Origin: Sphaerulina vaccinii
Taxonomy: Eukaryota; Ascomycota; Dothideomycetes; Mycosphaerellales; Mycosphaerellaceae
Direction: 5' to 3'
NCBI GenBank assembly: GCA_022570795.1
Contig: JAKUDP010000011.1
Location: 186,001 to 250,000, forward strand
Length of the DNA: 64,000 bases
Shown here: one piece after another, positions 19,785 to 30,537 of the stretch
Numbering within the stretch: the stretch's first letter is position 1
How the letters are laid out: each line of letters opens with the position of its first letter
Made by a program: the position numbers and the translations under genes
The notes under the pieces: model-generated
Databases searched by the model: none
Seen by the model: the letters and a program-made list of their open reading frames with translations, nothing else
Told to the model about the DNA's origin: nothing

Positions 19785-21478
19785 ATGCGACGTGATGACG
19801 GCGACACGGACGCGAACCAGCCCTTGATCGCGGACGATGATGAGACTCAAACACACTCCGACACGTCCGACTCGAGGAAGTCTGTACAGATCTCCCTTCG
19901 CACTGCTGGGCCAGTCATACGCTTCCTGACCCTTTCAGCTGGCATCTCTGGACTGCTATTCGGGTTTGATACTGGAGTAATTAGTTCGACTTTGGTATCC
20001 ATAGGCTCCGATCTTTCCAATCGGCCTCTTACCACGCCAGACAAGAGTATAGTAACGGCTATCACTTCACTGTTTGCATTGCTCTCAGCACCCACCACTG
20101 GCTTCTTTGCCGACCGATATGGCCGAAAGTCTGTCATACTGGTTCCTGCTCTATTGTTCGCACTCGGCGCGATCATTCAAGCATTCGCGACTTATATCTG
20201 GACTATGGCCGCTGGTCGAGCACTGGTCGGCGCAGCAGTTGGCGTGGCAAGCGGTGCTGTACCTTTGTACATCACTGAATTAGCTCCTGCTCCGCTTCGA
20301 GGACGACTTGTCACGATTCAGTCACTCTTCATCACAGGCGGCCAGGTCGTAGCCTACCTTATCGGCTGGGGTTTTGCAGCACTTCCCCATGGATGGAGAT
20401 ACATGGTTGGCATTGGGGCAGTACCTGCACTACTACAACTCTGTCTTCTATACTGGATGCCAGAGACACCAAGATGGCTGCTCCAGACTGACAAGGAAGG
20501 GCGAGCTCGACAAGTCTTGGAAGAAGTCTACGCTACGCTGCCTGCCGATGAGAAAGCTCACATTGTGCAGAATGTGCTCGCGGGTATTCGAGCTGAGATC
20601 CAAGAAGAGAATAAGATCCTCGGGAACCTCAGTGTGAGCAGTAACGACAGTAGCAACGGCTTACGGGATGCTTCCAAAGTGCTCTTCGCCGTTCCTGCGA
20701 ATCGTAGAGCCTTGATGATAGCTTGTATGCTTCAGGGCTTGCAACAGTTATGTGGCTTTGTATGTGCTGATCGGACAATCTTGTGAGCACAGCTGACTGC
20801 ATACAGAACTCGCTGATGTACTTCTCTGCAACCATATTCAGCATGGTTGGCTTCACATCACCAATCGGCACCTCACTGTCAATAGCACTTACAAACTTCG
20901 TGTTCACCATTGTGGCATTCGCGCTCATCGACAAGACTGGTCGAAGGAACATACTGCTGCGCACCATACCTTTCATGGTCCTAGGTCTACTGGCATGCAG
21001 CATCGCCTTCATGTTCATCCACCCAAGCCAGTCACAAATAGCAGGCACCTTCATTACTACAGAGGACTACGGGATATGGTCGATCGTCCTCCTTCTGAGC
21101 CTGGTATTCTACGTTGCAGCATACGCTTCTGGTCTTGGAGTCGTGCCGTGGCAGCAATCGGAGCTCTTCCCACTTCGTGTGCGATCACTCGGTTCTGGCC
21201 TTGCCACAGCAACAAACTGGAGCTCGAACTTCATCATTGGCATGACATTCTTGCCCATGATGAATCTGCTTGGCGCAAGTTCAACTTTCGCACTCTACGC
21301 CATCATTTGTGTTCTTGGGTGGGCTGCGATCTGGAAAATCTACCCAGAAACTGCTGGCTTGGAGCTGGAAGGCATTGGCGAAATCTTGCGAGATGGCTGG
21401 GGTGTCAGCGAAAGCATGAGAAGCTTTCGACAACGAAAGAGGAGTGTTGATGAGCGTGACAGTGCTGATACTTTATAG
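19785..21478 (+). CDS. MFS sugar transporter, myo-inositol type
   Basis: A proton-coupled sugar or polyol carrier of the plasma membrane, major facilitator superfamily, sugar porter family. Exons 19785-20759 and 20807-21478 give 548 residues and about 12 hydrophobic helices. Signatures seen: GFDTGVISSTL in helix 1, DRYGRKS after helix 2, PETPRWLL before the central loop, LQQLCGF|NSLMYFSATIF across the splice junction, DKTGRR after helix 8, and PETAGLELE at the end. The GFDTGVIS start and the long acidic N-terminal tail resemble Itr1-type myo-inositol transporters more than glucose carriers. The exact start is uncertain: the ATG at 19785 is the first in frame. Confidence 0.9.
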
Positions 21479-22104
21479 ACTACCCATACGCATCTACATC
21501 GCTACTGTGCGCCTTGCTAAATGTGGAACCCAAAAGCTGCCCTTCTTGGCGATCGTCTTCGAAGGATGCTAATCCATGCACCAAGCTTTCGTCCTGCATG
21601 ACTGACACAGGCTCGCAGTGAGGAACCAAACTTCGGAAAGTTTTGGTCTCAGCTCGCACGCATTCTTGTCCATCAGCGACGACCGACAAATTGCACATCG
21701 AGACGAATCCCACGGCGACGTCGATTTGAGCCTCAGCGAGAATCCGAGATCTAGTCGCCTACTACGAGAGTGGCCACCTGTGACCTCGCTTTTCGAACGA
21801 GCTAAAAGTGATAGTATGTACCAAGACGAACGGCGTTATGCATACCTCCGAAAACGCCCCAAGCGAGCTGAGCTGTCAGCAAGCTAAGTACCGGGCGCCT
21901 CCACAGGAACGCAGTCCAAGTATGCATTGGAACAGCACGGAGCAACTGCGTACCACAGCATGCTCCGTACCTCAATAAAATGCACAGTCATCTTCAAGGT
22001 GACGAATCCTACTGGCAGAGAGTGTAGGGCGCCTTGGCTCTGACATATACAGCACGAGCTGTGAACTCAAATCTTCGAAGAACGTGCAGACTCTTCTCAT
22101 ATCG
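21479..22104. other. intergenic gap upstream of P450, nothing recognised
   Basis: About 625 bases. Frames of 77-89 codons are present on both strands but start with non-ATG codons or lack protein-like composition. It contains the P450 promoter. Confidence 0.4.
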
Positions 22105-23868
22105 ATGGCATACTTACTCTTAGCATTGACCCTCGCAGGTATCGTGGTAGGCTATATCGCTTGCTACGTCCGCCAAAGCACCGGAAAATCTGCACTGCCG
22201 CTACCTCCAGGCCCGAAACGCCTGCCACTCCTCGGCAATATCAATGATCTTCCACGACCAGGCCAACTCGAGTACGAAGTCTGGACGAAGCACAAAGACC
22301 ATTACGGGCCAATCAGCTCTCTTACAGTCCTCGGCCAGAACATCGTAATCATCAACAATGCCGACCTCGCAATCGAACTGCTCGAAAAGCGCGCAGCTCT
22401 ACATTCCTCTCGTCCAGATATGGTCTTTGCAGGCGAAATGTGTGGATGGGCCAACCTTATGATCTTTCAACCACCCGAGAGACTGAGAGCATTTCGCAGA
22501 CAGTTTCATGCGATGATTGGGACACAAGCGGCTTTAAGCAAATTTGTGCCATTGCAGGAAGTGGAGGTGTCCAGATTCCTGTTACGGATCTTGGACAGAC
22601 CAGACGAGCTGTTACAGCATGTGAGAACCGAAGCCGGGGCTATCATTCTGAAATTAGCTTATGGCTATGACATTGAGCCGCATAAGGAGGACCCGCTGGT
22701 GAAGCTCGCAGAAGATGCGATGGAACAGTTCTCTCTGGCGAGTGTGGCTGGAGCATGGGTTGTGGACTTTATGCCTGCTCGTAAGTACTTCATGGTCAGA
22801 TACCACGCTCTGGAAAGAGATCCTGGCTGACTTGTCTCAAGTTCGATACCTGCCCGAATGGCTCCCCGGGTTGAAGTTCAAGCGTACAGCTCGTGCTTGG
22901 AAGAAGACGTTGCTGAGACTGGCTCATGTTCCGATGCAGTTTGTAAAGCAACAAATGAGGCTCCAGCATCATGAGCCTTCGTTCGTGTCTGGACTGTACG
23001 AGAAAGCTGGAGGCAGTCTCACTGCAGAGGAGGAAGACATTGCGAAATGGTCTGCCACTTCGATGTTCACTGGAGGAGCTGATACAGTAAGTCGATATGT
23101 CCATTGATTGACCGCACCAGAATGATTTCCATTTCAGGCTCGAATGTGATACATCGCGCGTTTGAGTAAGAATGGATTCATGGCACTATGGCTAACACAT
23201 CTCACCAGTCCGTCTCTTCTATGCAACTCTTCTTCCTGGCCATGCTAGTCTATCCTGAGACTCAAGCGCGTGCACAAGCAGAAATCGATCGAGTCATTGG
23301 CAACGACAGACTTCCCAATCTCGCCGACCGCCCAGACCTCCCATACGTCTCCGCTCTCGTCTCAGAAGTCCTACGCTGGCACGTAGTAGCTCCCATGGGC
23401 CTTCCACATGTCGCCACAGCCGACGACACGATCTCCAACTATAGTATACCTAAAGGCTCTGTCTTGCTCCCCAACATCTGGTGGTTCACGCATGATCCTG
23501 CTACGTATAAAGAGCCAATGTCGTTCAGGCCTGAGAGGTTTCTTGGCGACAAACCTGAGCGTGATCCCAGAGACTTTGTGTTCGGATTTGGAATAAGAAC
23601 TTGTCCTGGGAAGCTGCTTGCAGACTCAAGTGTTTGGTTGACTGTGGCGAAGAGTCTGGCAGCGCTGAAGATCGAGAAGGCGTCTAATACAGATGGAAGT
23701 CCCATTGAACCTGATGTGAAGTTCACAGCCGGTGTTGTCAGTCATCCTGTACCTTTCAAGGCTAGCATTACAGCAAGGAGCAAGCACTATGAGGATTTGG
23801 TTAGGCGTGTCGAGGAGACGGATCCTTGGGTTGAGGGTATGAGTGGAGGATTGGTGGGTATGGAGTAG
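22105..23868 (+). CDS. cytochrome P450 monooxygenase
   Basis: A membrane-anchored haem monooxygenase. Exons 22105-22780, 22842-23086 and 23209-23868 give 526 residues. The N-terminal helix (MAYLLLALTLAGIVVGYIACYV) anchors it in the ER, followed by the proline hinge PLPPGPKRLPLLGN. The oxygen-activating I-helix reads MFTGGADT|SVSSM across intron 2. ExxR is EVLR, PERF is RPERFLGD, and the haem loop is FGFGIRTCPGK with the thiolate Cys near residue 438. It resembles the O-methylsterigmatocystin oxidoreductase-like (CYP64-like) branch. No polyketide or peptide synthetase lies nearby, so a role in a secondary pathway is unsupported. Intron 2 is 122 bases, longer than most here. Confidence 0.93.
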
Positions 23869-24059
23869 CATTTCATCGTTGCAAGTGGTACCGAATAGTG
23901 GGGCTTCGTGGCTTTTGACTATGACGGTCAGCAATCTTGTGCTCGTCTACATATCATGAATACTGGGCACATCGATTCTCAAATCTAACATGCAACCTTC
24001 CAACTCCGCGCTGATGTAAAGCAAGCAAGCATCGGTCGTGACAGCGATATCTATGGATC

Positions 24060-25828
24060 TCATGTCGGCGCAGCAGTCTGTCCAGTCTCAGGCGCGGCAT
24101 TCTCCGTATTCGTGGGCTCGATCTTGGCCTTCTTGACTTCAGCAGTCCCATCGCTGGCTCCATCAACGCCATAAGTGTTCGTGACATCAGTCATGGCAGG
24201 TCGCTTCACTGCACTGGGAGGCTTGTATCCTGTGCTGTTCCGAAAGCCTCCTCCTTGTGGCATGCCAATCTTCCGACTCATGTCAGCAGCAGGATTAATG
24301 TAGTTCGTTGCATTCGATCGTGGTGCAGTCATTCCGTTACTTGCTCCGTTGCCAACAGGCTTGAATCCTCCCGCGGACTGCTGCGGTACTGGCTGCTGCC
24401 CTGTAGCAGGTTGCCCGGCTGTAATTTGTTCTCGTCTGATAGGAGCGGACACACGAGGGTTGACGCCTTGAGTCCGCCGTATCGATGGGCTCTCAGCGTG
24501 CGGATTAAATGATAGATTGCTAGCATCAGGCTTCGCAAGTGCACGGCCAGACATGAAGCCCACGGCAGTCCCTGGCGGTGGCATGCTAGGTTCCTCTATC
24601 TGTGCCTGCAGATTGGCGACGTTCTGTGGCCTTTGCTGGGCTTGCGCGGTAGGTGAGTCAAGAGTACTGCCGGATGAGGGATTGGATCGGACACCATCTG
24701 CATGCTGCTGCGCGTTTCCGTTTGTTGTCTGCTGAGGTTGTGCCTGCGGTTGTGGTCTCTGCTGGTTCCCAGGCGTCTGTGGTGGCATCATACGTTGTGC
24801 TGATTGCGCTGCGTTCTGTGGTGGCCGCTGTACAGCTTGCGGCTTCTGTGGAGCCTGCATACCGTTGACAGGAGCTGGTGCTTGTATGTTGGGCGGCCGC
24901 ATTTGAGGCATCGAATTCGTCCGGGACATGGGTTGCCTCTGTCCATTCTGTTGTGCGTTCATGGCTCTCTGCACATGTGCCGGAGGTCCATTGCTAATCT
25001 CCGAGTCATCCAATCGAACTTCATCAGGATGGCTGAAGTCAGTCTCATCGAACTCTGCCGTCTCACCAAAGTCATCGTCAAACTCGCCAGAACCGTTTGA
25101 GTGTGCTGACTGCAGACTCATATTCCTCTGGGGACCATTAGCCCTCCCTGCCATGGGCGCAGTCTGCGTCACCGGTTCCTTCTTCACTATTGCGTAGTCC
25201 GGATGTCGATGTAGATTGTCAGTCGTCCATTTCGAGGGCGCAACCTTGACTTTGGTGATCTTCTGTAGATAGTCCTTGTCATATAGGCAGTTACCGAGCA
25301 CATTGCCAAAGTTCCGTAGTGCTCGTTTCATCGCATCAGTCGCAGCCTCCTTCTTTGCCTTCTCAAAAGCGGCAGCTTTGCCTTTCGTATTCTCGCAATG
25401 CCCGTAGCCAATATCCTCGTGGAATGTGCCATCCTTCACCGTAACCCGCACAATGGTAGACAGACCCAGATTGATTCTCCCAGTCTCCCTGTTCTCGTCC
25501 ACGAAGTCGATCTGGACATTCTGAATTGACGAACTCCAGCCATTGAAGCCAAACACCTCGTTCGCAAGATTGATGACTTTCTCCGCTGCCAAATAGTGCA
25601 CCTTTCCACCCCCGGCTCCTGGTCGCGTGGAGATGTATTCCGGTCCCAGTTGCTTCTCGAGTCTACTCTGTAAGGTGGCAATCTCCTGGGCTGTGTATTC
25701 GGAGATGCGTGGTTCTTCCTTGACGAACGGGTTGATTGTATTGGCGTTATCGCGGTGCTGGTCGCCTGGGCTGTTCTATGTCAGTATCGCATAGTGCTGT
25801 ACATAGATGTAGTAACTCACGCAGGCAT
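24060..25828 (-). CDS. RAD52: DNA repair protein RAD52
   Basis: Recombination mediator that loads Rad51 and anneals RPA-coated single strands. Exon 1 is only 8 bases (25821-25828, ATGCCTGC); it joins through a 50-base intron to 24060-25770, giving 572 residues starting MPAPGDQHRDNANTIN. The conserved annealing domain (about 30-205) includes TAQEIATLQSRLEKQLGPEYIS, NEVFGFNGWSSSIQN, DIGYGHCENTKGKAAAFEKAKKEA and TDAMKRALRNFGNVLGNCLYDK. The C-terminal 350 residues are low complexity (Pro, Gln, Asn), where yeast carries the Rpa and Rad51 binding sites. Head-to-head with KEX1 across 616 bases. Confidence 0.96.
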
Positions 25829-26444
25829 TGTGGACTATCGAACAGTAAGTAGTGGAGTGGTGAGCATTGTATGGTGTTGTGGAGTGGCAAACAGTCAATG
25901 TCGCTGTCTGTCTGCCTGGAGTGTTGATGTCGTCGGAAGTCGCGTCCAAGAGTCGCGTCTTAGGGAAGGTGCACCGCCACAGCTCCAGCCACACACTTCA
26001 ACACATCCGCTCCCACCCAGAACGGCCATCTTTGTTCGCCGCGTGCACAGCTCAATAGAACATCATATTCTCCATACCATTACTGCCTGCTTACATCTTC
26101 CCGACTGGCCGCATTGAGGACTTGCAGCTCTCCACACCGTCTCGTGCCAACCTGTCTCGTCCAGCGCATTCGGTCCAAGACTCCCTCAGGCTGATCAACG
26201 GTTCTTCCAAAGCTTACGGGAGTAGCTCAACTTCGGAGCCTCCAAGAAACATCGTAACACGTCGTTCATAATTGTCCCCCTTTACCACCTCCTGCACCTT
26301 TCACCATCCGCAGAATCCGATCTCGAGTACTACGCGACCGTTGTACAGGCAGAGTCGCACATGTGCACAACCCGATGAACGAGTAATAGGAGCTGCCACG
26401 TCAACCACTATCTGGTCAACTCCTCGATTGAAGATATCGCCAAC
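25829..26444. promoter_or_regulatory. divergent promoter, RAD52 / KEX1
   Basis: 616 bases between divergent start codons. Plus-strand frames starting at 25755 and 25867 overlap the RAD52 5' end and are not convincing. I see no clear TATA or MluI-type cell-cycle box. Confidence 0.35.
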
Positions 26445-28400
26445 ATGGCGCACATGCGAAGTTCGACTTCTAGGCGGATAGGATGGTCATCGATTCTTAC
26501 GATAACAAGCCTACTTTCCCTATCATGGCTGCCTTCCGTAGCAGCGAAAACCGCAGCAGACTACTATGTCACAAATTTGCCAGGAGCACCCGAACCGAAG
26601 CTCGATATGTGGGCAGGACATCTAGAAATCACTCCTGAACATCACGGAAATCTGTTCTTCTGGTTGTTCAAGAACAGGCATATTGCGAACAAGCAAAGGA
26701 CGATACTGTGGCTCAATGGCGGACCAGGCTGCAGTAGCATGGATGGTGCATTGATGGAAATTGGCCCGTATAGGGTGACAAAAGACGGAAAGCTGCGTCT
26801 ACAAGATGGTAGCTGGGATGAGTTCGCGAACGTGCTGTTCGTGGATCAGCCTGTCGGAACGGGATTCAGCTATGTGGACACGAATAGTTACATTCACGAG
26901 ATGGATCAGATGTCGGAGCAGATGATACAGTTCTTGAAGGGGTTCTTTGACATCTTCCCGGAATACAAGAATACAGAGGTTCGTTCGACCAGAGCGTGAT
27001 TTGGCAGCTGAGAAAGGAGATACTGACTTGTGCAACAGCTGTACATCGCGGGAGAATCGTACGCCGGACAATGGATACCTAACATCGCCAACGCGATTCT
27101 CGAGCACAACAAGAAAGATAAAAGCAACGCGTGGGACCTCAAAGGGCTCTTGATTGGCAATGGCTGGATCTCAGGACCCGATCAATACATCTCTTTCATC
27201 CCATTCGCATACGAGAATGGCTTGGTTACAGCAGGGTCGGATGCAGATAAGAGCGCGCTCAGAGCCCAGGAGGCGTGCATACAGGATCTAAACTCAGGCG
27301 CCAAAGACCATGTAGACTCCGGACTGTGTGAGAACATCATGCAGGACATCTTGCGCTCGACTCAGAGTAGCCAGGGCTGTGTGAACATGTACGACATTAG
27401 ACTGCGCGACACGTACCCAAGCTGTGGGATGGCATGGCCACCGGATCTGGAGCAAGTCAAGCCATATCTGCGCAGGAACGATGTTAAGAACGCCTTGCAT
27501 GTCAATGCCGATAAGAAGACAGGCTGGGTGGAGTGCAATAACCAAGTCTCATCAGCTTTCAGGGCCATCAACTCGAAGCCATCGAAGCTCCTGCTCCCAG
27601 GCTTGCTCGAACAGGTTCCAATACTACTCTTCTCGGGAGACAAAGACATGATTTGCAACCACATCGGAACCGAGAACCTCATCAACAACATGGTCTGGAA
27701 TGGCGCCTCGGGTATGGAACTCTCTCCTGGAATGACAGCGCCACGACGAGAGTGGACTTTCGAAGGCGAACCCGCTGGTATCTACCAAACTGCCCGAAAC
27801 CTCACCTACCTCCGCTTCTACAACTCCTCGCACATGGTCCCGTTCGACTACCCACGTCGAAGCCGGGACATGCTAGATCGTTTCATGGGCGTTGACATTG
27901 CCTCTATCGGCGGCACGCCAGCAGACTCACGAATCGATGGCGAGAAGGGCGTTGAAGTCTCTGTAGGCGGTCACCCGAACAGCACTGCTGCTCAGGAAGC
28001 GGAGGCTGAGAAGGTGCAAGCTGCAAAATGGACTGCTTATCAGCGATCTGGTGAAGTCGCGCTATTCTTTGTCGCTGTTGCGGCTGCTGTCTGGGGTATA
28101 TGGATCTGGCGCAGTAGACGGCAAAGGAAGGGCTACAAGTCACTCTTTGGCATGGAGCTTTACAATGATGACCGCGGGCCGAGTGGTGGTCTCGGACTTG
28201 ATAACGAGTCTGCGAGGCGATCTGATCGTGCTCTGGAGGCTCAGGATTTCGATGAGGCTGAGTTGGACGATATGTCGCATTCCAATGGGCGGCATAAGGA
28301 GCTGAATCGTGAGCAATTCAGTTTGGAGGATGATGAAGACGATGATGTGTCGGATGATGGAAGGCAGTATGGAAGACCGACTAATGGTCATGCATCGTAG
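26445..28400 (+). CDS. KEX1: pheromone-processing carboxypeptidase KEX1
   Basis: A Golgi serine carboxypeptidase that trims C-terminal Lys/Arg left by Kex2 cleavage. Exons 26445-26978 and 27039-28400 give 631 residues. There is a signal peptide (about 1-35, ending VAA), then [13 protein letters not shown] and [11 protein letters not shown]. Splicing brings in [14 protein letters not shown] with the catalytic Ser; Asp follows in [11 protein letters not shown] and His in [12 protein letters not shown] membrane helix (about 517-535) and a long acidic cytosolic tail match the Kex1 layout and separate it from vacuolar CPY. All triad residues are present. The MAHMRS start overlaps no other gene. 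Confidence 0.96.
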
Positions 28401-28692
28401 CATTCATAGTTGTTGGGCTGTGCATATAGCGTGTCGCCTCAATGCGAAAAGATATATCTATTGTGGCCACCTTTCCAGGTGACTGACAGCAACTAGGACT
28501 ACAGGGGGTGGTCTCCGGTCAAGTGCCATGTGTGGGGCTCTTGTCAAATGTGATGTATCACATTTGTGCTATCTCGAGTCCTGGCATGTGAGGTTTGGCA
28601 AGAACTACCCTTAAGAAGCTTATGAAGCTCGCCACTTTGCTCACTTCAACGCAAACCACAACACAATCGTCACCACCACAACGGTCGTCAGC
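28401..28692. other. intergenic, promoter of the ARTK-start gene
   Basis: About 290 bases. CT/CA-rich sequence (around 28640-28690) precedes the ATG at 28693. Nothing else seen. Confidence 0.35.
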
Positions 28693-29796
28693 ATGGCACG
28701 CACGAAGAAGTCCGACGACGAGGACTACTCGTACACACGCAAGATCACGGCGCGAGAGATCGCTGCATTGGGCGAAGTCGAGATCCAGCCAGATAAGTTC
28801 AGGTTACGGCCAGATCCTCCAAAGAATGTGACGTTTCTGCAAAAGAATAAGGAGGCTCAGAAGGCACGTAAGCTCCCTGGCGGCCGGGCACGCTCGAGTG
28901 CTAAGAAAGCTGCTATGGCAGTTGCGAAGGTGTCTCCGCCAGACGAGGAAGGCTCTGCCGCTGAGCCTCTAGTTGATCAAGCCGCCGGACCTTCAGCTGA
29001 AGCAGAGAGGAAGCGAGAGAGGAAGAAAGAGAAGAAGAGAGAGAAACAGAGAAGGAAGCAGAGAGAAGGCGAGGAAGCAGCACAGAGGAAAGCAGAGAGA
29101 CGCGCAGTAAGGCGTGAGCGCGATGCAGAACAGAGGCGTGCGAGTGAGCAAGCACTCTCACTTGAAGAAGCCACACCGAAAGAAGGTGCGCTCGAAGAGA
29201 CCACGCTTGAGGGAGCTACGGAGGGCCTGGACATCGAAATGGGGCTTGATCAAGAGCATCTTCACCACACAGCAGAGAAAGTAGCCGAGAGAAAGGCAGA
29301 AAGAAGAGCGAAGAGGAGAATCGCAGAGAAGAGAAAAGCGAAGAACACAGAAAGGCTTGCAGCAAGGCGTAGGCGCAAGGCAGAGAAGAAACGTGCGAAT
29401 GAGCAAACACTCTCACTTGAAGAAGCTACATTCGAAGAGGCCACACTGGAAGAGAATATACTTGAACAAGCCACGGAGAGTCTGGACATAGGAATAGGGC
29501 TTGATCATGAGCATCTGCACCGCCCGACCCTTGCTGCCGTGCACTCGAACCTGCCGCGCTCTACGGATCCAGATCACAACATGCTAAGGAACTGGATGCC
29601 ACCATCAGAGCTGAAGACATGGATAGCTCAGAGATGCTTGCTTTCGCCAGGAGACTTCTACTGCACTGTTGCTGGCTGCGAGAACTGCGCACCACAGCGC
29701 GAAACGGAAGGAACCCATGTGAGGATACAGGCACAATGGCAGGAGCTGAAGACGGGGTCTGATAATCAGAGACGTCTTGAGCTGAGCAGATCGTGA
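28693..29796 (+). CDS. Lys/Arg/Glu-rich duplicated protein starting MARTKK
   Basis: Single exon, 367 residues. After Met removal the N-terminus is ARTKKSDDEDYSYTRK, matching histone H3 residues 1-4. Residues 100-155 are a very basic alternating Lys/Arg/Glu helix (KRERKKEKKREKQRRKQR), surely coiled coil and nuclear-localising. Two tandem units follow, each a basic helix ending in (S/N)EQ(A/T)LSLEEAT, acidic EE(A/T)TLE steps and (S/G)LDI-GLD-EHLH; they are an internal duplication of about 85 residues. The C-terminus is different: a folded-looking segment with ELKTWIAQRCLLSPGDFYCTVAGCENCAP, where the Cys residues could bind zinc. I do not recognise the family. A nuclear, chromatin-near role is inferred only from charge and the N-terminus. 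Confidence 0.75.
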   Translation: MARTKKSDDEDYSYTRKITAREIAALGEVEIQPDKFRLRPDPPKNVTFLQKNKEAQKARKLPGGRARSSAKKAAMAVAKVSPPDEEGSAAEPLVDQAAGPSAEAERKRERKKEKKREKQRRKQREGEEAAQRKAERRAVRRERDAEQRRASEQALSLEEATPKEGALEETTLEGATEGLDIEMGLDQEHLHHTAEKVAERKAERRAKRRIAEKRKAKNTERLAARRRRKAEKKRANEQTLSLEEATFEEATLEENILEQATESLDIGIGLDHEHLHRPTLAAVHSNLPRSTDPDHNMLRNWMPPSELKTWIAQRCLLSPGDFYCTVAGCENCAPQRETEGTHVRIQAQWQELKTGSDNQRRLELSRS

Positions 29797-29955
29797 GAAT
29801 CCAGTGGGGCGCTTATGGAAGGCAGGATGTGAAGTTGAGAAGTGAAGTGCTTGGCAACGTTTCACTCTAATCGCACCAAAACAATTCGAAGCAACATCTG
29901 CATAGCTTCGAGCAACCCACAATTTACACCACAGGCGCATTGTTTCTCGCACATC

Positions 29956-30537
29956 ATGGCGCCCGCCAAGCAACCATCCGCCAGAGCAGAAGCCAAACCG
30001 TCGTACAACCAGATGGTCGCAGCGAACCACGCAAATTTGATTAGAAAACAAAGAGAGGTGCGGGAACAAGAAGATCTCGACAACGAGTCGCAGAGCAAGG
30101 CGGCCAAGGCCAAGACAGCAGTGAAGAAGAGGAAGGCAAAGGTTCTGGAGAAGCCCTCAAAGCAGAAGAAAGCAAAATTACAAGTTCCCATTCCACCAGA
30201 CGAGGATCAGGACGATGAGGAGACCATCGTCAAGGATGAAGTGAAACGAGAACCCACTGTGGCGCCTGGCGCACGCGCCAACCAGACTCCAGACGGCCAG
30301 GAGACTCCAAGCACACCGATTACCAGACCCAGCGCCAACCCCACCGGGCGAAGCAAGTCAGAGAAGGACACCTCCAGGTCGAAGCCGCCAAGGAAGAAGA
30401 GGTCGAACGAGAAAACAGAGGAAACGAAAAGGAAGATAATGCTGGAGATAATGCAGATCGACGTTGAGAAGAAGCAGCTCGAGGTTCGGAAACTGGAAGC
30501 ACAGAAGAGACTATTTGCGCTCGAGCATGAGGAGTGA
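29956..30537 (+). CDS. lysine-rich probable nuclear protein
   Basis: The frame starts upstream, but the first convincing ATG is at 29956 (MAPAKQPSARAEAKPSYNQM, good context), giving 193 residues. It has a basic bipartite region (VKKRKAKVLEKPSKQKKAK), an acidic step (PPDEDQDDEETIVKDEVKRE) and a Thr/Pro/Ser linker. A C-terminal helix (KIMLEIMQIDVEKKQLEVRKLEAQKR) looks like a coiled coil for dimerisation. VKDE fits a SUMO site. The family is unknown. It lies 160 bases downstream of the ARTK-start gene on the same strand and has a similar basic style, so the two may be functionally related. Confidence 0.65.
   Translation: MAPAKQPSARAEAKPSYNQMVAANHANLIRKQREVREQEDLDNESQSKAAKAKTAVKKRKAKVLEKPSKQKKAKLQVPIPPDEDQDDEETIVKDEVKREPTVAPGARANQTPDGQETPSTPITRPSANPTGRSKSEKDTSRSKPPRKKRSNEKTEETKRKIMLEIMQIDVEKKQLEVRKLEAQKRLFALEHEE

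Noticed and set aside
19674..23868. Secondary-metabolite cluster (SDR, P450, MFS near each other)
   Set aside because: No polyketide synthase, peptide synthetase or terpene cyclase; the genes are separated by housekeeping genes such as a complex I subunit.
28913..29489. Minus-strand Leu/Ser-rich frames, apparently multi-pass membrane proteins
   Set aside because: Reverse complement of the Lys/Glu/Arg repeats of the ARTK-start gene.
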